The position numbers and the translations under genes are program-made. Below are positions 51,545 through 59,375 of a DNA stretch of 61,894 nt, piece by piece. The notes below the pieces were generated by a model. The model saw nothing but the letters and a program-made list of their open reading frames with translations, had not been told where the DNA came from and did no database searches. How positions within the stretch are numbered: position 1 is the first letter of the stretch; the number at the start of each line of letters is the position of its first letter. This DNA comes from Methylobacterium crusticola (GTDB lineage Bacteria; Pseudomonadota; Alphaproteobacteria; Rhizobiales; Beijerinckiaceae), in contig NZ_QOWC01000020.1 in the NCBI RefSeq assembly GCF_003574465.1, positions 1-61,894 of the forward strand, written 5' to 3'.

Positions 51545-51600
51545 CCCTGCCGGGCAGCCGCGGCTCGCCTTGCCCTGCCGCGCAGCCGCGGCTTGCCTTG
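51545..51600. repeat. 28-bp tandem duplication followed by CCTTG repeats
   Basis: Two 28-base units at 51545-51572 and 51573-51600 match at 26 of 28 positions. They are followed by two more CCTTG units (51601-51610). The array lies between the divergent panE-like gene and the CLC gene, so it could influence either promoter; otherwise it is slippage-prone DNA. Confidence 0.65.
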
Positions 51601-51684
51601 CCTTGCCTTGCCGCCCGCGAGCTTCGCATTCTCCGCGTCTTCGTCCAAGGTGCGGGCGGGCCGGGCACGGGAGCGAGGTGCGGG

Positions 51685-53001
51685 ATGCGGGTGCGGGATC
51701 TGCTGGGGCGTCTCTCGGGGTCGTCCCGGGGCCTCCTCGACGTCTGGACCCGGCGCACCCTGTTCCTGATCGGCGGCATCGCCGTCGGGGGCGCCGCCGT
51801 CATGATGGCCGCCCTCGCGGACGCCGCGCAGGCGGCGTTCCGGGCGGTCCTGGCGCTGTCGCCCCTGATCGCGCTCGGCCTGACGCCGCTCGGCTTCGCG
51901 CTGGCGGCGCTCCTCGCCCGGACGGTGTTTCCGAACTCGCAGGGCAGCGGCATCCCGCAGGTGATCGCGGCGCGCCACATCGAGGACCCGGCCGCGCGCC
52001 ACGGCCTCGTCTCGCTCCGGGTCGCCGTCGGCAAGATCGTGGTGATGACCCTCGGGCTCGCGTGCGGCGCCTCGGCGGGCCGCGAGGGCCCGACCGTGCA
52101 GGTCGGCGCCGCCCTGATGGCGGCGGCCGGGCGCCTCGCGCCGGAGCGGCAGGGCGGCCTCCTCCTGGCCGGGGGCGCCGCCGGGGTGGCGGCGGCCTTC
52201 AACACGCCCCTCGCCGGCATCGTGTTCGGGATCGAGGAGCTGAGTCGGGCCTACGAGTCGAAGACCTCGAGCCTCGTCCTCGGCACCATCATCGCGGCGG
52301 GCCTGACCTCCCTCGCCCTCGTGGGCAACTACACGTATTTCGGCTCGACCGGCGACACCCTGCCGTTCGGCCGGGCCTGGGCAGTGGTGCCGGTCTGCGG
52401 CGTCCTCGGCGGCCTCCTCGGCGGCCTGTTCAGCCGCATCGTCATCGCGGTCGGGCGCGGCCTGCCGGGCGCGGCGGGGCGCCTCGTCGCGGCGCGCCCG
52501 GTCGCCTTCGCGGCCCTGTGCGGCCTCGGCGTCGCGCTCTGCGGCCTCGCCACGGACGGGCACGCCTACGGCACCGGCTACGAGCAGGCCAAGGCGCTCC
52601 TGCACGGCACCTCGGACACGCATCCGTGGTTCGCCCCGGCGAAGTTCGTGGCCACGACGCTGTCGTCGATCAGCGGCATCCCGGGCGGCCTGTTCGCGCC
52701 CTCGCTCGCGGTCGGGGCGGGCCTGGGCGCCGAGTTCGCCCGGCTCTTCGCCGACGTGCCGGTCGGCGCCCTGGTGCTGGTCGGCATGGTGGCCTACCTC
52801 ACGGGCGTCCTGCAGGCGCCGATCACCGCCTTCGTGATCGTCTCGGAGATGACCGAGAACCACGCCCTGGTGATCCCCCTGATGATCACCGCCGTGATCG
52901 CGGACGCGACCTCGAAGCTGGTCTGCCCCGAGGGGCTCTACCACGCCCTCGCGGCGCCGATCGTCGCGCGCCTGGCCGGGCCGCGGCCGCCGGGAGCGTG
53001 A
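51685..53001 (+). CDS. CLC-family chloride channel/transporter
   Basis: A 438-residue membrane protein with about ten helices. The selectivity motifs are GSGIPQ (about residue 87), GREGPTVQVGAAL with the gating Glu (about 133-145) and GIPGGLFAPSLAVGAGLGAEF (about 331-351). A C-terminal MVAYLTGVLQAPITAFVIVSEMT follows. With the external gating Glu present, a chloride/proton antiporter is likely. There is no CBS domain. The ATG at 51685 gives MRVRDLLG; a longer reading upstream overlaps the panE-like gene antisense and is rejected. It probably serves acid tolerance or charge balance. Confidence 0.92.
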   Translation: MRVRDLLGRLSGSSRGLLDVWTRRTLFLIGGIAVGGAAVMMAALADAAQAAFRAVLALSPLIALGLTPLGFALAALLARTVFPNSQGSGIPQVIAARHIEDPAARHGLVSLRVAVGKIVVMTLGLACGASAGREGPTVQVGAALMAAAGRLAPERQGGLLLAGGAAGVAAAFNTPLAGIVFGIEELSRAYESKTSSLVLGTIIAAGLTSLALVGNYTYFGSTGDTLPFGRAWAVVPVCGVLGGLLGGLFSRIVIAVGRGLPGAAGRLVAARPVAFAALCGLGVALCGLATDGHAYGTGYEQAKALLHGTSDTHPWFAPAKFVATTLSSISGIPGGLFAPSLAVGAGLGAEFARLFADVPVGALVLVGMVAYLTGVLQAPITAFVIVSEMTENHALVIPLMITAVIADATSKLVCPEGLYHALAAPIVARLAGPRPPGA

Positions 53002-53080
53002 GGCTCGAGGGCGGCGCCCGCTCGCGCCGGAACCCCGGGCCTCCGTCGAGCGGCGGCGGCCCGGCGCCGGGCGGGAAGCG

Positions 53081-53221
53081 TCAGAGGGGCTGGACGCCGA
53101 GTTCCAGCAGGCGCCGGTTGTGCGCGGCCCAGAGGCGCAGCATCTCGGCGAGGAGGCCCGGCTTGGCGGCGGGCGCGGTCTGGGAGCGGGACGGGACGGG
53201 GGTCGGCGCGAGAGAGGCCAT
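53081..53221 (-). CDS. Small 46-residue protein, unknown
   Basis: ATG at 53221 to TGA at 53081 encodes MASLAPTPVPSRSQTAPAAK followed by PGLLAEMLRLWAAHNRRLLE and LGVQPL. The second half is a short amphipathic basic helix reminiscent of DUF1127-like small proteins, but too short for a firm family call. GGAATGTGAG precedes the start. Gap genes of this kind are common in Methylobacterium, though I cannot confirm conservation. Confidence 0.4.
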   Translation of the reverse strand: MASLAPTPVPSRSQTAPAAKPGLLAEMLRLWAAHNRRLLELGVQPL

Positions 53222-53499
53222 GGCTCACATTCCGGAGTTGGAGATGCGGGAGCTCTGCGGCTCCCTGTCCCGCAAGATGGCCATCGTGCTGCGCCGCAGC
53301 AATCTCCGTTGCCGCAGTTGCGTTATGCGCTGTCGACATGCGGGCGATGGATCGGCGCCGGATTGCCGCTATCGCATGCAGATTGTGCCTAGCTGACGCC
53401 CAGCCGGGCGCGCGGATCCGCGGCTTGCCCGAGACGGGTTCGCCCGCGGCGCTCGGCGCAATGCCGTGCCGCGGGGTTTGATGTTGCAGTGCAGCACGC

Positions 53500-55512
53500 T
53501 CACGCGTTGGTGGCGCCCGGATCGGCCTCGGTCATCACCGAGCCCAGGATGCGGGCGCGGGACTGCTCGAGGGTGGCGCAGGCCTCGCCGAGGGCCTGGG
53601 TCGAGGTCCGGCCCCACTCCGCCACCATCACGACGCCGTCGAGCAGCGGCGCGAGCGCCAGGATGCCGGGCGTCGCGCCCACCGGCGGCAGGTCGACGAT
53701 GAGGACGTCGTAGGTGCCGAGGAGCGTCGTGAGGAGCGCCTCCATGGCGGGCGAGCCGAGCCAGTGCAGCGAGGGCGCGGGGCCGTCGAGCACGAGCGGG
53801 AGCAGGTCGCAGCCGTCGCCGACGGCGACGACGGAGCGCCGCCAGGCCTCGTTGCGGCAGGATTCCTGCCGCACGCCCTCGTGGCGCCCACCCTCGTGGC
53901 GGCTGCCCTCGATGCGCAGGATCTCGCCGGCCCGGCCCTCGATGCGGCCGAACTCGACGGGGCCGCGGGTGCCCGTGGCGCTCATGGCCTCGAACAGCCC
54001 GGAGACGGCGTCCGGCGCGAAGGTCCGGCTGATCACCGGATCGGTGATCTCGGCGTCCACGATGAGCGTGCGCGATCCGGCCGCCGCGTAGAGCCGGGCG
54101 AGCTCGACCGCCGCCATGGCCTTGGTGGGCCCGCTCGGCCGGACCGCCGCCGCGAGACCGATGCTGCGCACCGGTGCCGCGTGCCCGGCCGCCGTGAGGG
54201 CGAGCCGCGTCCATTGCAGGCCGTCGACGAGGCCCGCGCAGAGCCGCGCCTGCTCGGCAGGGTCGAGTCCCTGCCGGCCGCCGCCCGCGGGCACCCGGCC
54301 CCAGCGCGGGCGCCGCCGCGTGATCCAGCCGATGCAGTCGCGCCCGGTCGCGCTCCGGAGCTGGCGCCGCGTCCGCGTCCGCCCGTCGAGCAGGAGGCCG
54401 GCGAGGCCGATGCCGATGAACAGGCCGGCCCCCGCCGCGGCCCCGGCCGGGACCGTGATGCGCAGGCCCGGCGACGAGCGGTGGAGCGGGCGCGTCGCGG
54501 TCGTGATCACCCGGGAATCGAGCACCGGGGCGCTCTGGCGCTGCATGGCCTCGGCCATGACGACGAGCAGGCTCTCGTAGACCTTGCGCGAGGTCTCGGC
54601 CGCGGATTCAAGCTCCTCGAGCGTGCCGGGCTCGTCGTCCGCCGGGGCCACGACCCGGGGGGGAGCGGCCTGGCCGCCGCCGGAGGCGTCGGCCTCCTCG
54701 CGCCGGTCGCTGCGGCGCCGGATGCGGTAATTGTGCGTGGCCCGGAACTCCTGCACGGCCCGGATCGCCGCGTTCATCTGGGCGCGGAAGCGGTCGACCC
54801 GCTCGTTGAGCCAGTCGGTGGCGAAGCGGGAGGCCTCGACGCGGGCCTCCATCTTCTCGCGCAGGAACGCCTCCACGACGGTGTTGACGATCGTGGCGGC
54901 CTTCTGCGGGTCCCGCGAGGTGAACGCGATGTCGAGCGCGTAGGCAATGCCGGAGCGGCGGATGTCGAGGCGGGCGTTGAAGGTGTCGATGAGCGCCCGC
55001 TCGGCCTCGAGGCTGGCGCCGGGCCGGCCGTCGGCGTCGCTGTCGCCGCGGTGCAGGAGGCTCCGCAGTCCCGCGAGGACCGGCGCGAGGCGCTCCTGCA
55101 CGGCCCAGAGCCAGGACCCGCGCCGGGCGGCCGCCCCGCCGAATTCCGGGTCGTTGCGCAGGCCGAGCTGGCCGATGACCATCAGGGCCACCTTCTCGGA
55201 CTTCAGGATCGCCACCTGGTTGGCGATCTGGCCGGTGTCGAGGGCGGCGCGGGGATCGCCCCCCGGCTCGGCGAACAGGGGCGGCATCTTGGAGTCGATC
55301 ACGAGCTGCGCCCGGGCGGTGTAGAGCGCCGGGGTGAGCTGCGTGTAGAGCCCCCCGAGCGCGGCGCCCGCCAGGGCACAGGCGAGGATCCGGGCGCGGC
55401 GTCGCCTGAAGAAGGCGAGGACGTCGCGAACCTCGAGGGCGCGCCCCTCCGGCGCGTCGTCCCGAACGTGGCGGGCCAGGGACGGGTCGGTCCAGATCGG
55501 GTTGTTCAGCAA
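53500..55512 (-). CDS. Exopolysaccharide chain-length/BY-kinase-like protein with degraded P-loop
   Basis: A 670-residue Wzz/BY-kinase-like inner-membrane protein. The N-terminal part has a helix at about residues 38-58 (RRRRARILACALAGAALGGLYTQ), the Wzz periplasmic region (ALYTARAQLVIDSKMPPLF, QVAILKSEKVALMVIGQLGL, IAYALDIAFTSRDPQKAATIVNTVVEAFL) and a second helix near ITVPAGAAAGAGLFIGIGLAGLLLD. The C-terminal P-loop domain is degenerate: where Walker A should be, residues 459-466 read PSGPTKAM, lacking GKT/S; Walker A' is LIVDAEITDP (about 483-492) and Walker B VLIVDLPPVG (about 598-607). It probably controls EPS polymerisation without normal kinase activity. Confidence 0.85.
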   Translation of the reverse strand: MLNNPIWTDPSLARHVRDDAPEGRALEVRDVLAFFRRRRARILACALAGAALGGLYTQLTPALYTARAQLVIDSKMPPLFAEPGGDPRAALDTGQIANQVAILKSEKVALMVIGQLGLRNDPEFGGAAARRGSWLWAVQERLAPVLAGLRSLLHRGDSDADGRPGASLEAERALIDTFNARLDIRRSGIAYALDIAFTSRDPQKAATIVNTVVEAFLREKMEARVEASRFATDWLNERVDRFRAQMNAAIRAVQEFRATHNYRIRRRSDRREEADASGGGQAAPPRVVAPADDEPGTLEELESAAETSRKVYESLLVVMAEAMQRQSAPVLDSRVITTATRPLHRSSPGLRITVPAGAAAGAGLFIGIGLAGLLLDGRTRTRRQLRSATGRDCIGWITRRRPRWGRVPAGGGRQGLDPAEQARLCAGLVDGLQWTRLALTAAGHAAPVRSIGLAAAVRPSGPTKAMAAVELARLYAAAGSRTLIVDAEITDPVISRTFAPDAVSGLFEAMSATGTRGPVEFGRIEGRAGEILRIEGSRHEGGRHEGVRQESCRNEAWRRSVVAVGDGCDLLPLVLDGPAPSLHWLGSPAMEALLTTLLGTYDVLIVDLPPVGATPGILALAPLLDGVVMVAEWGRTSTQALGEACATLEQSRARILGSVMTEADPGATNA
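53870..53914. repeat. Three 15-bp tandem repeats inside the EPS BY-kinase-like gene
   Basis: Units at 53870-53884, 53885-53899 and 53900-53914 share a CCCTCG(T/A)(T/G)G core. On the coding (minus) strand they encode a run of SRHEGG-RHEGV-type residues near residues 533-548. The insertion is in frame (15 bp) and gives a His/Arg/Glu-rich loop. Confidence 0.7.
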
Positions 55513-55941
55513 GGATCGCGCTCTCTCGGGCTCGACCTGCGGCGGGAGGGGGTCCCGGAACGCGGGTGCTGGTGGTGGTCACGGCCTGCCGGTAGGGACC
55601 GCGATCCCCCGCCACAACCGCCTCGCCGAGAATTTCTAAGGCCACGTCCGGGCTTGCAGAACGCCGCGGAACGACGTAACGCCGCCCGCCTTCGGCGCCG
55701 ACGAGGGAGGCCGCCTCGCCCGGATGGCCAGCGGATCGCACGAAAGGCGGTGGTCGCGCCGCCCGGCCCCCTCCGAAGGAGGCGGCAGGCCGCCTTCCTG
55801 CGGCCCGCCGCCCCCGCCGGCTCACCGTGCGGGTACGCCCGAAGACCGCGCCGCCCGCCGGACGGATCGAAAGCCTAAGCTGCTGGCCCTCCCCGCCATC
55901 CCTAGGATTTCGATGGCAGCCTGGAGGCCGCCGCGGAGACC
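55513..55941. other. Divergent intergenic region of the EPS locus
   Basis: This 429-base region lies between the Wzz/BY-kinase-like gene (minus) and the acyltransferase gene (plus). It contains an AT-richer stretch near 55630-55640 (aatttctaag) and no convincing ORF. It probably holds promoters for both genes; no operator was recognised. Confidence 0.5.
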
Positions 55942-56451
55942 ATGAGCGCGATGCCGACGACCGACGTGTCCCTGGAGGACGGAGCCATCATCACGCATCC
56001 GGACCTCGTCGACCTGCGGGGCTGCCGCATCGGCGCCGGCGCCCGCATCGGCCCGTTCGTGCAGATCCGGCCGGGCAGCAGCGTCGGGCCGCGCTGCAAG
56101 GTCTCCTCCCACAGCGTCCTGTGCGGCAACGTGCATCTCGGCGAGGGCGTCTTCGTCGGCCACGGCGTCGCCGTCACGGACGAGGAGGCGCCGCAGGGCG
56201 AGCCGACGCCGCCGACGCGGATCGGGGCCGGCGCCTCGATCGGCTCGCGCGCCACGATCCTGGCCGGGCTCTACGTCGGGCGGGGCGCGCTCATCGGCGC
56301 CGGCGCCGTCGTGGTGGCGGACGTGCCGGACTTCGCCCTCGTGGTCGGCGTGCCCGGCCGGGTGATCGGCGACGTGCGGGACGGCGGAACCGACCGGCCC
56401 GCCGGCCTCGCCGGGGCCGCGGCGGGCGCCGGCACCGGCGAGGGCCGATGA
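55942..56451 (+). CDS. Hexapeptide-repeat acyltransferase
   Basis: A 169-residue left-handed beta-helix protein with repeated [LIV]G-x4 units: GCRIGAGARIGPFVQIRPGSSVGPRCKVSSHSVLCGNVHLGEGVFVGHGVAV and TRIGAGASIGSRATILAGLYVGRGALIGAGAVVVADVP. The VGVPGRVIG ending matches WbbJ/NeuD-type sugar O- or N-acetyltransferases. ATG at 55942 follows CGGAG. Its stop overlaps the flippase start by 4 bases, so it probably acetylates a sugar in the exopolysaccharide that the flippase handles. Confidence 0.86.
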   Translation: MSAMPTTDVSLEDGAIITHPDLVDLRGCRIGAGARIGPFVQIRPGSSVGPRCKVSSHSVLCGNVHLGEGVFVGHGVAVTDEEAPQGEPTPPTRIGAGASIGSRATILAGLYVGRGALIGAGAVVVADVPDFALVVGVPGRVIGDVRDGGTDRPAGLAGAAAGAGTGEGR

Positions 56452-57911
56452 GCGGCGTCCGGCGCGCGGTCCTCCTGGCCGCCGGCGAGCGCGGCCTGAT
56501 CGGCATCCTGACCCTGGTGCAGACCGCCGCGATCTCGCGCCTCCTGACCCCCGAGCAGGTCGGGGTGGCGCTGATCGGCACGGCCGCCCTCCAGGTGATC
56601 GAGTCCCTGCGGGATTTCGGCACCACCACCTACCTGATCCAGCAGCGGGAGATCACCCGCGAGAGCGCCCGGACCGCCTTCACGATCCTGCTCCTGATCT
56701 CGGGCCTGCTCGCCGCCGGCCTCGTGGCCGCGGCGCCCGCCTTCGCGGCGGCCTACGGCCAGCCGGGCCTCGCCTCCTACCTCCTCGTGCTCGCCCTGGC
56801 GCTGGCCTTCCTGCCCGTGGCCGCCCCCCGGATGGCCCTGATGCGGCGCGACCTCGCGTTCGGGGCGCTCGCCTGCGCCAACGTGGCGGGCGCCCTGACC
56901 TTCGCGATCGTGGTGGTCACGCTCGCGCTGGCGGGCCTCGGCTTCATGAGCGTCGCCTGGGCCACGGTGGCGAGCGGCCTCGCCACGGCCGCCGTCGCCA
57001 CGGGCCTGCGGCCCGATCCCTGGATGTTCCGCCCCTGCCTGGCCGAGTGGCGCGCGACCCTGCGGTTCAGCGGCTACATGACCGGCACGCACCTCCTGAA
57101 CCGGGCCTACGAGCTGCTGCCGATCTTCGTCCTCGGGCGCTTCTGCCCGGTCGAGGCGGTGGGGCTCTACTCCCGCGCGCAGGTGATCAGCCAGCTGCCC
57201 GAGCGGCTGATCCTCGCGAGCGTGGCCGGGGTGGTGCTGCCGGCCTTCGCGGCCGAGGGCGGCGACCGGGGGGCGCTGCGCCGCGCCTACCTGTCGGGAT
57301 TGTCCTACGTGGCGGTGATCCAGTGGCCGGCGCTCGTCCTGATCGCCATGACGGCCGGGCCGGTGGTGCGCCTGGTGCTCGGGGAGCAGTGGCTCGCGGC
57401 GGTGCCGCTGGTGCAGACCATGGCGCTCGCCACCGCGATCCCGTTCGCGGCGATCCTGAGCGGGCCGATCCTGGTGGCCTCCGGGGGGCTGCGCGACACC
57501 CTGACGTCGAGCCTGATCAGCCTGCCGGTCTCGGGCCTCGTCGTCGTGGGGGCGGCCGCCTTCGGCCCGGCGGCGCTCGCGCTCAGCCTGTTCGTCACGC
57601 TGCCGCTGCAGGTGCTGGTGGTAATGCACCTCATCCGCCGCCGCCTGGACGCGCGCTGGGGGGAGTTCGCCCGCGCCCTGCGCACGAGCGCCCTGGTGAC
57701 CTGCGCCTCCGCGATCCCTCCGGCGGCGCTGCTCGCCGGGGCGGGGCGGGGCTTCGATCCCGGGCTGCCGCTGGCGGCGCTCGCCGCGGCGGGAGCGCTC
57801 GGCGGCTGGCTCGCGGGCGTGGCGCTCCTCGGGCACCCGATCTACGGGCACCTGCGGGCCGTCCTCGGGGGGTTCAGGCCGGCGAGGCTGCGCCTGCGCG
57901 TCGCGCCGTGA
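56448..57911 (+). CDS. Oligosaccharide flippase (Wzx/polysaccharide transporter family)
   Basis: A 487-residue membrane protein with 12-14 hydrophobic helices. GLIGILTLVQTAAISRLLTPEQVGVALIGTAALQVIESLRDFGTTTYLIQQREI is the typical opening of polysaccharide-biosynthesis flippases; RFSGYMTGTHLLNRAYELLPIFVLGRFCPVEAVGLYSRAQVISQLPERLI is the second conserved part. It moves lipid-linked repeat units across the inner membrane. Translationally coupled (ATGA) to the acyltransferase gene. The rest of an EPS gene set (glycosyltransferases, Wzy) is outside this window or elsewhere. Confidence 0.9.
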   Translation: MSGVRRAVLLAAGERGLIGILTLVQTAAISRLLTPEQVGVALIGTAALQVIESLRDFGTTTYLIQQREITRESARTAFTILLLISGLLAAGLVAAAPAFAAAYGQPGLASYLLVLALALAFLPVAAPRMALMRRDLAFGALACANVAGALTFAIVVVTLALAGLGFMSVAWATVASGLATAAVATGLRPDPWMFRPCLAEWRATLRFSGYMTGTHLLNRAYELLPIFVLGRFCPVEAVGLYSRAQVISQLPERLILASVAGVVLPAFAAEGGDRGALRRAYLSGLSYVAVIQWPALVLIAMTAGPVVRLVLGEQWLAAVPLVQTMALATAIPFAAILSGPILVASGGLRDTLTSSLISLPVSGLVVVGAAAFGPAALALSLFVTLPLQVLVVMHLIRRRLDARWGEFARALRTSALVTCASAIPPAALLAGAGRGFDPGLPLAALAAAGALGGWLAGVALLGHPIYGHLRAVLGGFRPARLRLRVAP

Positions 57912-57951
57912 GGTCCGGCGCGCGCGGAGCCGCACCCTGCGGGCCGCGCGC

Positions 57952-58116
57952 TCAGCGGAAGGTCGGCGCCTCGAGGCCCCAGCTCAGCACGAGGTCGCCC
58001 GCGGCGAAGAAGAGGCCGATGACGCCGATCGCGACGCCGACCACGACGAGGAGCACGCCCCGCAGCGACAGGATGCGCTTGGCATCCTGCCGCCGCCATG
58101 GGTTCGGCTGTTCCAC
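57952..58116 (-). CDS. Small single-pass membrane protein, coupled to MucR
   Basis: A 54-residue protein starting with GTG at 58116, one base after the mucR stop (58118-58120, TAG). It reads VEQPNPWRRQDAKRILSLRG, then a single transmembrane helix VLLVVVGVAIGVIGLFFAAG and DLVLSWGLEAPTFR. The tight TAGGGTG junction, with the GGAGTAGGG stretch usable as ribosome site, implies that it is cotranscribed with the MucR homologue. No family recognised, but the clean helix and the coupling make it a good coding candidate. Confidence 0.62.
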   Translation of the reverse strand: MEQPNPWRRQDAKRILSLRGVLLVVVGVAIGVIGLFFAAGDLVLSWGLEAPTFR

Positions 58117-58117
58117 C

Positions 58118-58624
58118 CTACTCCGCCGCGGCGGCGGCGGGCTTGGACTTCCTCGCCCGGGCGGGCTTCGCCTCCGTCACGGTGGCCTCCGCGGCCACGT
58201 CCTGGGCGGCGACGGCCTTGCGGCGCTGCTGCCCGAGGCCGATGCTCTTGGCGAGTTCGGAGCGCTGCGCCGCGTAGCTGGCCGCCACCATCGGGTAGTC
58301 GTGGCCGAGGCCGAACTTCTGGCGGTAGTCGGCCGGAGTCATGCCCTGCGAGGTCAGGTGGCGCTTCAGCGACTTGTAGGACTTGCCGTCGATGAAGCTG
58401 ATCAGGTGGTCCGGGGTAATGGACTTCCGGATCTGGGCCGCCGTGACCTTGTGATCCTCGACCGGGGCCGCCGCCGGCTGGCCGAGGGCGACCAGCGAGG
58501 CGTGCACGGACACGATCAGGCCCGGGAGCTCGGCCGCCGGCACGTTGTTGTTCGAGACGTAGGCGCTAACGATGTCGCTCGCGAGATCGATCAAAGCGAC
58601 GGCAGGTGCTTCAGTGTCGTTCAT
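58118..58624 (-). CDS. MucR/Ros-family regulator lacking two zinc ligands
   Basis: A 168-residue MucR/Ros homologue: SDIVSAYVSNNNVPAAELPGLIVSVHASL (N-terminal oligomerisation helix), AAQIRKSITPDHLISFIDGKSYKSLKRHL and GMTPADYRQKFGLGHDYPMVAASYAAQRSELAKSIGLG, with a Lys/Ala-rich tail. In typical MucR the segment reads DYIVCLEDGKKFKSLKRHLMTHY; here the zinc Cys is Ser76 and the second zinc His is Gln93, while Asp79 and His89 remain. It should bind AT-rich DNA and regulate exopolysaccharide genes. ATG 58624 follows AGGTAAGAAG; MHTGKKM at 58642 is the alternative. Confidence 0.9.
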   Translation of the reverse strand: MNDTEAPAVALIDLASDIVSAYVSNNNVPAAELPGLIVSVHASLVALGQPAAAPVEDHKVTAAQIRKSITPDHLISFIDGKSYKSLKRHLTSQGMTPADYRQKFGLGHDYPMVAASYAAQRSELAKSIGLGQQRRKAVAAQDVAAEATVTEAKPARARKSKPAAAAAE

Positions 58625-58699
58625 CTTCTTACCTGTATGCAAGCAAGACAGAGGTGTTGCGAGGACCAGACCAAGTCAACGGGCAGCAGCGCGGATTCA

Positions 58700-58718
58700 C
58701 CGGATATTTTGCATCCGG
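58700..58718. promoter_or_regulatory. Palindrome upstream of the MucR homologue
   Basis: CCGGAT-7-ATCCGG (58700-58718), about 76 bases before the mucR start, with an AT-rich centre (attttgc). A candidate operator for autoregulation or another factor. It is one of few AT-rich patches in this region. Confidence 0.35.
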
Positions 58719-58836
58719 CCAACACTGCGGCCCGGCGGGTCCGGCCGCGGGCCGGTCGCCGGCGGACGGCGCGGCGGGGAGCCGCGGCCGATCCGGTGCC
58801 GGCGGGGCCCGGGGCCGGGGCGCCGGAGGGCGGCCG

Positions 58837-59091
58837 GTGAACGTGAGCGGAGCGGCCCGCGGCCTCGCCTTCGCCGCCAAGGCCCACATCGACGCCGCCT
58901 TCCGGGAGGCCGGGCGGCGGATGAACCTCGGCGAGGAGGCGGCGCTCCGGGTGCGGATCCAGGACGCGATCCAGGCCGGGATGCGCGACCCGCGGGACAT
59001 CGCCATGCAGGCGCTCGCCCGCGAGGGCCACACGCCGCGCCGGCTCCAGCACGGGGCCGTCACCCTGATCACGATCCGCGGGCCGGCCTGA
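58837..59091 (+). CDS. Small hypothetical protein, helical
   Basis: An 84-residue protein from GTG at 58837: VNVSGAARGLAFAAKAHIDAAF, then REAGRRMNLGEEAALRVRIQDAIQAGMRDPRDIAMQALAREGHTPRRLQHGAVTLITIRGPA. A ribosome site GGAGGG lies 6 bases upstream; GTG 58843 is too far from it. Mostly amphipathic helix, ending in a beta-like strand. Family unknown. The longer upstream reading is low-complexity Gly/Arg. Confidence 0.5.
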   Translation: MNVSGAARGLAFAAKAHIDAAFREAGRRMNLGEEAALRVRIQDAIQAGMRDPRDIAMQALAREGHTPRRLQHGAVTLITIRGPA

Positions 59092-59338
59092 TCGCCGCGG
59101 GCCGGGCCCGCTCGCGGCTCCCGCGCGGCCCGGCCCGCCGGTCCGCCGCCCTGCTGGGGCATATCAGGCGGACGCGCCACCCTGGCGGCCGCGGCGTTGC
59201 CGGCCGGTGAACGCCGCCCCGGGCGCGATGTGCCGCCCTGACGCGCCGCGCGCTCCGGGGCGGCCTCTCTCCCCCGCTCTGGAGCCGTGGATGACGGCAC
59301 GGGCGGCCTTGACCCCGGCGGGCGGCGGCCCACAATTG

Positions 59339-59353
59339 GAACGGACCAAGAAC
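59339..59353. promoter_or_regulatory. SOS box (LexA site) of dinB
   Basis: GAAC at 59339-59342 and again at 59350-59353 with exactly 7 bases between them. GAAC-N7-GAAC is the reverse complement of GTTC-N7-GTTC, the LexA site of Alphaproteobacteria. It ends 22 bases before the dinB ATG, where LexA would block transcription. Confidence 0.78.
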
Positions 59354-59375
59354 GCGAGCGGCCCGCAGACGCGCG

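Noticed and set aside
50587..52944. A 785-codon frame on the minus strand extending the panE-like gene into the CLC gene.
   Set aside because: Protein motifs begin at MRVLVVGAGATGG (51525); the upstream half is shadow of the CLC gene.
53220..53396. A 58-residue plus-strand reading MAHIPELEMRELCGS overlapping the start of the 53081-53221 small ORF.
   Set aside because: No ribosome site, no family, and it is antisense to another candidate; too weak to call.
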